Of a stretch of DNA of 64,000 nt, positions 58,724-64,000 are shown in pieces. Origin of the DNA: Caprimulgus europaeus (lineage: Eukaryota; Chordata; Aves; Caprimulgiformes; Caprimulgidae); NCBI GenBank assembly GCA_907165065.1, contig OU015541.1, positions 7,316,001 to 7,380,000 of the forward strand, read 5' to 3'. The notes under the pieces were generated by a model. That model had not been told where the DNA came from, did not search any database, and saw nothing but the letters and a program-made list of their open reading frames with translations. Within the stretch, counting starts at the first letter, position 1; every line of letters starts with the position of its first letter. A program made the position numbers and the translations under genes.

Positions 58724-61074
58724 CTTGCCTGTTCCCACTCTCCTTCCCTAGTTTGCTTTTCATAGCTGTGATTCTTTATGACTAATAATAAAAAGATTTT
58801 GCTGAGAGCTCAGCTCTTGCATGCTTGATGCACAGAGCAGAACTGCAAGTTCAGAAGCCCTAGGGCCTCATGCCACAAGGTGTGGGATGTCCTTCCTGTG
58901 TCCTCAGAGCCCAGGACCATGCAGGACTGCACTCCTGGTGACTTCCTCTTCTGTGGTGATTCTGGGCAATTCAGTTCTGCTCTGAAGGGAACAGGTACCA
59001 ATGAGCCAGGAGAAGAATATTTCATCTTTTGCTCCCATTAATGTCTGGGCATATACTGCATCTAGTATTAATTTGCTTGTTGTGCTGCAATATATAATAA
59101 ATTTGAGGCAGTAGCTTTATGGTGCAAGTTATAATTTTAAATTTTATGATACAAACTGACCATCTGCAGGAATCTGACCATATAACCTAAGCCATTCTGT
59201 GTAGACTATAACATTAGTACCTCTGAATCACGGTGAAACTATGATTTAGACACACAATTAGATAGACCAGGTCCTCAACAATTCTCAGCTATCTGAATTA
59301 CTGCTGAAAAGCCTAATAAATACATAGCACACAGGCTTCTGTTCTGCAAAGCTTTTAAGAATGTTCTCAAGTTTGCCTCTAATCAACAAAGCACCTATTA
59401 CAATTACTGCTACTCAGAGACTAGTCCTGCACCAGAAACCTGTTGTGTTTGGCACCGCACAAACAGAAAAACACCCGACTGCTCAGGGACCACTGCTGCT
59501 GAGCCCTGCACAGGGATGGAGTGCTGGAGCAAGGCCAGGGTTTGTTAGGGAGCTGGGAGGGACATAAAGTATTAACTATTGAATTTAATCCTGGAAACAC
59601 TGCACCCACTTGCCAGATTGGGACACCAAATCAGGGAGCAAAAAAGGATTTTGCATCAATCAGCATGTCACCGTCACTGGACAGAAGCAGGAGGACTCCT
59701 GGTACCCCTGTTCTGGTGGTAGCTCCTAAGCAAATGCCTCCTGCTGGCCTGGCTTAGCTCTAAAACCTGCTTTCTTTTTTGTCTGTTATGAAAGAAACCT
59801 AAAGCTTTAGTTTCAGTAAAATCTCTTTGTGGTCGTCTGTGCTCTTTTTAAGAGGCCTGCATTGCAGGGAGAACTAATCCTAAATCCCTGGCTACATTCA
59901 GTTCAGGTAGTTTGTTAAGCAGCTCCAGTGGCTGGTGCTGTACAGATTACCACCAAAACAAGGAATATCTGAACAGATAGGCAGCAACAAACGTCCTGGG
60001 AGACCCCTGGCATCTCAGGCTGAAATGGGTGCAGTTGGCTCTTTAAAAATGTAAGCTATTGATGCACTAGGACCCAAACCAATAGCAGACACAAGAGTGC
60101 ACTATGCAAAGTGTTGTACAGAGTTCAGGATGATCTCTCTCTTAGAAACAGATGAAATAATTTCCTGTGACACAGGGCAACAGGTAGATCTTGCTTGCCC
60201 CGGTGAGGATGCAAGAGGTCTTGGAAGCTTACTCCAAAGTGAGGGAACTAAAAAAAAAAAGGGGGAAAGAAGAAAGGCCAGTAGAGACAAACGTGAGAAG
60301 CAAGCCAGGCTCAGCGAGAAGTTTAGGATTATTTTTCTGTCTTTTGTGGTAACACTGTGTCATCAGTGGGTGGTTCAGAAAGGCACAGGAGCAACGGTGC
60401 TTCCTGCCTGGTGAGCTGAGCAGCAGAGAAGGAGCTGGGACACATACCCAGCAGCCTTGATAATTGCTCTGTTAACAGCCTTGAGCTGCCCCCTCCTTAT
60501 CTGGGCTTTAGCTACTATTACAAATAAAAGCATATCCCAGGGAGAGGGAATTGCAGTCATTGCTCACTCATGCCTGCTGATGGAGGATGGGGATGTGGAG
60601 AGCCAGACAAGTGCTATTTCCAGGCTGTGAAAAGGCTCTCCCCTACCCCAGCCCCAGCCTGGCAGGACCACAGCGTGCTAGGTGACATTGCAGGATGGGG
60701 GAAACAGCTTCCAGCTCCGCATTTGACCTGCAGATTGACTGAGCTTCGACTGTGATCGTACATTTACAGCACTGGTTGTGGAAAGCTCTGGAGAAGGGAG
60801 CCTAGAGCATCACCTGCTTGGGGGAAACTTTAGTTTTCTCAAGTCACAATTATACCTGCTACTGCATTTCTGTCCTCTCTCCTGTCTCATTTTAAGTAAG
60901 TTACAATTCTCCAACTCTTGTTGCTAACTAGATGCAGATGCCACTTTTTTTCCATGTGATTTATAGCCAGTAGCTAATGTTCAGTTATAATTCCCCATTT
61001 TAGACATGAAAAATAGCCTGTAATGCTCAACACAAGGGCCTCTCAACAATGATATATAATTTAAAAATTAACAC
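58724..61074. other. Unique non-coding stretch
   Basis: No gene is supported. CACTATGCAAAGTGTTGTAC near 60100 with GATGATCTCTCTCTTAGA may be a third decayed copy of the L2/MIR-tail-like repeat. An A10 run with GGGGGAAAG lies near 60250. Nothing else is recognised. Confidence 0.5.
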
Positions 61075-61155
61075 GAGGACAGAGGAGACATGGGATTTTG
61101 AACTAGGGACTCTCTCATTCAAAGGTTAAATCTCTACAAGGTGAGCTAAAGGAAT
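61075..61155 (-). repeat. tRNA-derived SINE head, reverse orientation
   Basis: On the minus strand the sequence reads TTTAGCTCACCTTGTAGAG, then a variable arm, then CCCTAGTTCAAAATCCC. These correspond to a pol III A box (TAGCTCAGCTGGTAGAG type) and B box (GTTCAAATCCC type) at tRNA-like spacing. It is a SINE head rather than a functional tRNA gene: the acceptor stem is not evident and one base is inserted in the B box. Confidence 0.5.
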
Positions 61156-63243
61156 TAGTTGAGTTATTAAGTAAATGCCTCTGTTATATTTTCCCAGTAC
61201 ATTAGCTGTTGCAGCCTCTTCCAGTTCAGCTGTGTTCAGCCCCAGCATGTTCAAAGTGCAAGTGCTCATGACACTGTATTCACACATTTGCTCTTTTTCA
61301 ATGTCAAAGAAGCTGGAGCTTTTCAGAGTCAAAGGTCAAGCTGGAGGGCTCTTAAGAAAATCTCTTGGGAAATTATGTGATTGTTCTTATGTCTTTATTG
61401 TATATAGAATCAGGCTTCATACATGGCTCACCCTTTCCAAGCATCTTAAAACTATAAATGAGTCATGACTCACTCTGCAACACCTAAGTTATGTAAGTGG
61501 TCTTGTTAATTTACTGGAATATCTTGCATAACTAATCATTTTCAGGATCAAACTCTGAAGCCTCTGAAACCCTTGAACTGTAAAGAGCTCCATTAAAAAC
61601 AGAGAAGTTAAATCCCAACCTCACACGATGAGTCAAAAGCAGAACAAGGGACAGAACCTGCATCACCAGACTCACTCTGCCAAATGCAAACCAGAAACCC
61701 CTTTTTTGTCAAAGCTCAGCGATTCAGAAAACATGCAGAGAGAAGAACAGGGATTATGGAGAAGGAAAAGAGCTTGGATATGGAGAGGTTTTGGAGATGA
61801 AACCCTTTCCTCTCTGTATTCTGCTCACAATAAGAAAATGTAGCTCATATCTTAGGTGTTTCCTGCTGCACTCTGGTTAACCCTGTCTCACTCCAGCACC
61901 AAGTATTACTTTTATGGATTACAAATTTATTGACATTTGACATTTGCATCAGCTTTCACCTGATCAACAGGAGCTTTGGCTGCCAAAGGGAATTATTATG
62001 GAAGATTTCAACAGCCAAAATGCCAAAAAGGTCATTAAATCATATCAGAAAAACAATATGTTCATAGCTTTCATACATTTAGTCTTGCCAGTAAATCTTC
62101 TGGTTGATGCTTGGACCACCTACCGATGATACTCAAAGAGAAGGAGAAATAGGGAGACTCAGAGAGATGAATTAAATTAAAACCAAATGACATGAAGCCT
62201 GGCACAGTGGGATCTTTAATTTTCTACTCTATGAATCCAGAATAAGCAAAAAACCAAAACAAAGCACAGTGGCTTGACTTTATCTAAGTTAATTCTCTCT
62301 ATATTAGCAGGGCTTAACTGAATAATCCTGAGTAATGTGTGCACCCCACATTATTGCATGCAATTTGTATGTGGGAGGTGCAGGATTCAGAAAACATATG
62401 GAACATGGAAAACAAATGACAGGGTGTGCTTTTACACTCACTTTGGCTATACTTATCACTCTTGTTGATATTTTTTTCCAGACATGAAATATGAGTGTAG
62501 GAACTTTCACCCTAATCTCTTTGGAAAAGTACTGAGAGTTATTTTTTTGTTCATTTGTGATTTATAGAAGAAGGCCACCACATAACTCCTGGGAGCACAG
62601 ACAATGTTTTAAAAAAACACTGATCAAATAAACAGAATTACCTCCCCCATTGTTTTTTCCCTGGATGACAAACCTGGGTTTTGCACTGTGTAAAACCAAG
62701 GCCAATAGATTAGGGCTCCACAAGATTATGGAGAGAAGTGAATTACTGAACTGGGAGCCCACCCCCAGCCTATCTGTCTATGTAGTTCTTGTCTAAGAAA
62801 AAATGTCACTGCAGCTGTTTGCTCCTGAGCTGAGCAAGCATGAAGGAAGTATTAAGTTTGTCCTTCTCCAGTGGAAAAGCAGGATGTTCACTTCACATGA
62901 ACATAGGCAGAAACAGACCACAGGATTGTTATTCTCAGAGGGACTCTTCTTCTGTGATTTCCCTTGGAATGTAGATCAAGAGGTGGGTAAAAGGCAACAT
63001 CATTCTTTTTAATGACCCTGTAAAGAAAGTTGGCAGCCATGAGGACACAGTCCCAACAGTGATCAGTGCCAGCAGCTTGCTTTGCCCCCAGAAATATAGT
63101 TGGTATTGTGCAGCCACTGTTGTGCTTGGAGCACTGATGCACATGTGGCTACAGAGATCATATGAAGAGTGGCTGAGGGCAGAGACAAGGATCTGGACAG
63201 AAAAGTCCTTCTAAATCTTGTCTTGAAATAAGAGAGAAGAGAG
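61156..63243. other. Unique non-coding stretch
   Basis: No gene is supported. GACAGAACCTGCATCACC near 61650 loosely recalls a reversed MIR head. Otherwise no repeat is recognised. Confidence 0.5.
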
Positions 63244-63954
63244 GTGGAGCTGTGTGGTGGAGATATCTACTGGCACTACTGTGCACTACACCAGTGTATC
63301 GGTGACGTATTGAGACAGATAATTTCAGGTAATCTGTGTGGCTCATGGTATAAACTTGAGGGTTTTCAGAAATTGGGAGTGTTTAAGGTTTCATTAAATG
63401 ACCATGAAAACAGCAGTTTCACATTTGAGATTTCAACAGCTCTCCAACAAGAGAAAAACACTTGTCTGCACACAGAGTCCCAGAAGGGATCAAACTGGTA
63501 TTTTCCATACTATCCAAACAGAACAAGCAGTTTTGCCTCCTCTGAACTACTGGTCCATGCTAGTATAAGCTCTGCAGTAAGACTGCAAGTCTTGCTCTGC
63601 AAACAGTTGAGAGAGGAATCTTTTGAAGGTGGTATTTTTATAGTGTCATGGGAAACTCCCAGGGAAAGCAGAACAGAGAATGGAATCAAGTGTGATGCCC
63701 TTAGGTCAAGGTGCTTGTTATCACTTCTGCACTCTGGGTGTGATTCCTTCCTTAGCCATGTGCAAAGAGCAAGCACGAAGGCTCAGCACTTTTCTAACTG
63801 CCATGGGCTGGTTTGTACATCCTCTGCTGTCTGCCTTGGGATTGGGCATCTCCAGAGCTCACCCCAAGAGACCTCACAGTTGTGCCCAAGTTTCTGCAGC
63901 AATCAGGAAGGGCTCTTGCATGTTCTGTGCAGCTCTGGGAGCAGGGAAAGATAA
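63244..63954 (+). other. Longest ORF of the window, unexplained
   Basis: The frame is open for 236 codons, from a GTG at 63244 or soon after to a stop at 63954; an in-frame TAA lies upstream at 63229-63231. The product is rich in Cys, Ser and His, has no signal peptide or membrane segment that I can see, and matches no family I know. Composition (many Cys and His, no domain-like blocks) is typical of translated non-coding DNA. It could be an exon of a lineage-specific transcript or part of an unfamiliar transposon. I would not annotate a gene from this alone. Confidence 0.15.
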
Positions 63955-64000
63955 CCTCATCCAGCTGAAGAAGATTTTGAACTGTAAATCTGAAGGCTGG

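Noticed and set aside
61075..61155. A true tRNA gene
   Set aside because: A- and B-box-like words are present, but the acceptor stem does not form and the B box has an insertion, so a SINE head fits better.
1..64000. Prokaryotic features, CRISPR arrays, operons or ribosome binding sites
   Set aside because: Vertebrate-type repeats, low coding density, CpG depletion and long A/T runs rule out a bacterial or archaeal window. No spaced direct-repeat array is visible.

Overview
The window reads as vertebrate nuclear non-coding DNA, most likely from a bird. Most of it is AT-rich and CpG-poor. It holds A/T runs and microsatellites but no chain of protein-coding exons. The repeats I recognise are old, diverged amniote types: a CR1/L3-type LINE fragment, MIR-like SINE pieces, and palindromic elements I recall from turtle, crocodile and bird genomes. 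I see no dense young repeats as in squamates, and no Alu, B1 or L1 as in placental mammals. The bird assignment is inference; a turtle or crocodilian is the main alternative. I could not place the locus next to any named gene.

Layout. 1-5.4 kb: unique sequence with two possible but unproven exons (1675-1730 and 5179-5300) and a likely conserved element near 4.1 kb. 5.4-13.5 kb: a MIR-like piece, an 88 bp fossil palindrome, an L2/MIR-tail-like repeat, likely conserved elements at 7.5 and 12.8-13.3 kb, and a CA microsatellite. 17-21.4 kb: a conserved-looking block at 17.2 kb, fossil repeats at 19.2 and 19.4 kb, and a long conserved-looking block at 20.4-21.3 kb with nested inverted and direct repeats. 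25-29.5 kb: an ORF open on both strands, a degraded hAT-like transposase remnant (28.1-28.4 kb) and MIR-like pieces. 30-33 kb: microsatellites and two T9A15-16 runs. 34.2-34.6 kb: a homeodomain-site-rich likely enhancer. 41.5-42.0 kb: a reverse-transcriptase fossil beside a palindromic repeat. 44.9-47.4 kb: more fossil repeats and a possible conserved element. 49.9 and 55.3 kb: further conserved-looking blocks. 57.4-58.6 kb: the second strong conserved-looking cluster. 61-64 kb: a reversed SINE and the longest ORF of the window.

Taken together this looks like a regulatory gene desert or a very large intron of the kind that flanks developmental transcription-factor genes. The working parts would be distal enhancers rather than proteins. 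Conservation calls are judged from sequence texture only (dense homeodomain, POU, TALE and bZIP-like words, low simple-repeat content, CpGs kept in an AT-rich setting). They need a cross-species alignment to confirm. I found no convincing intact protein-coding gene, RNA gene, CRISPR array or intact mobile element.
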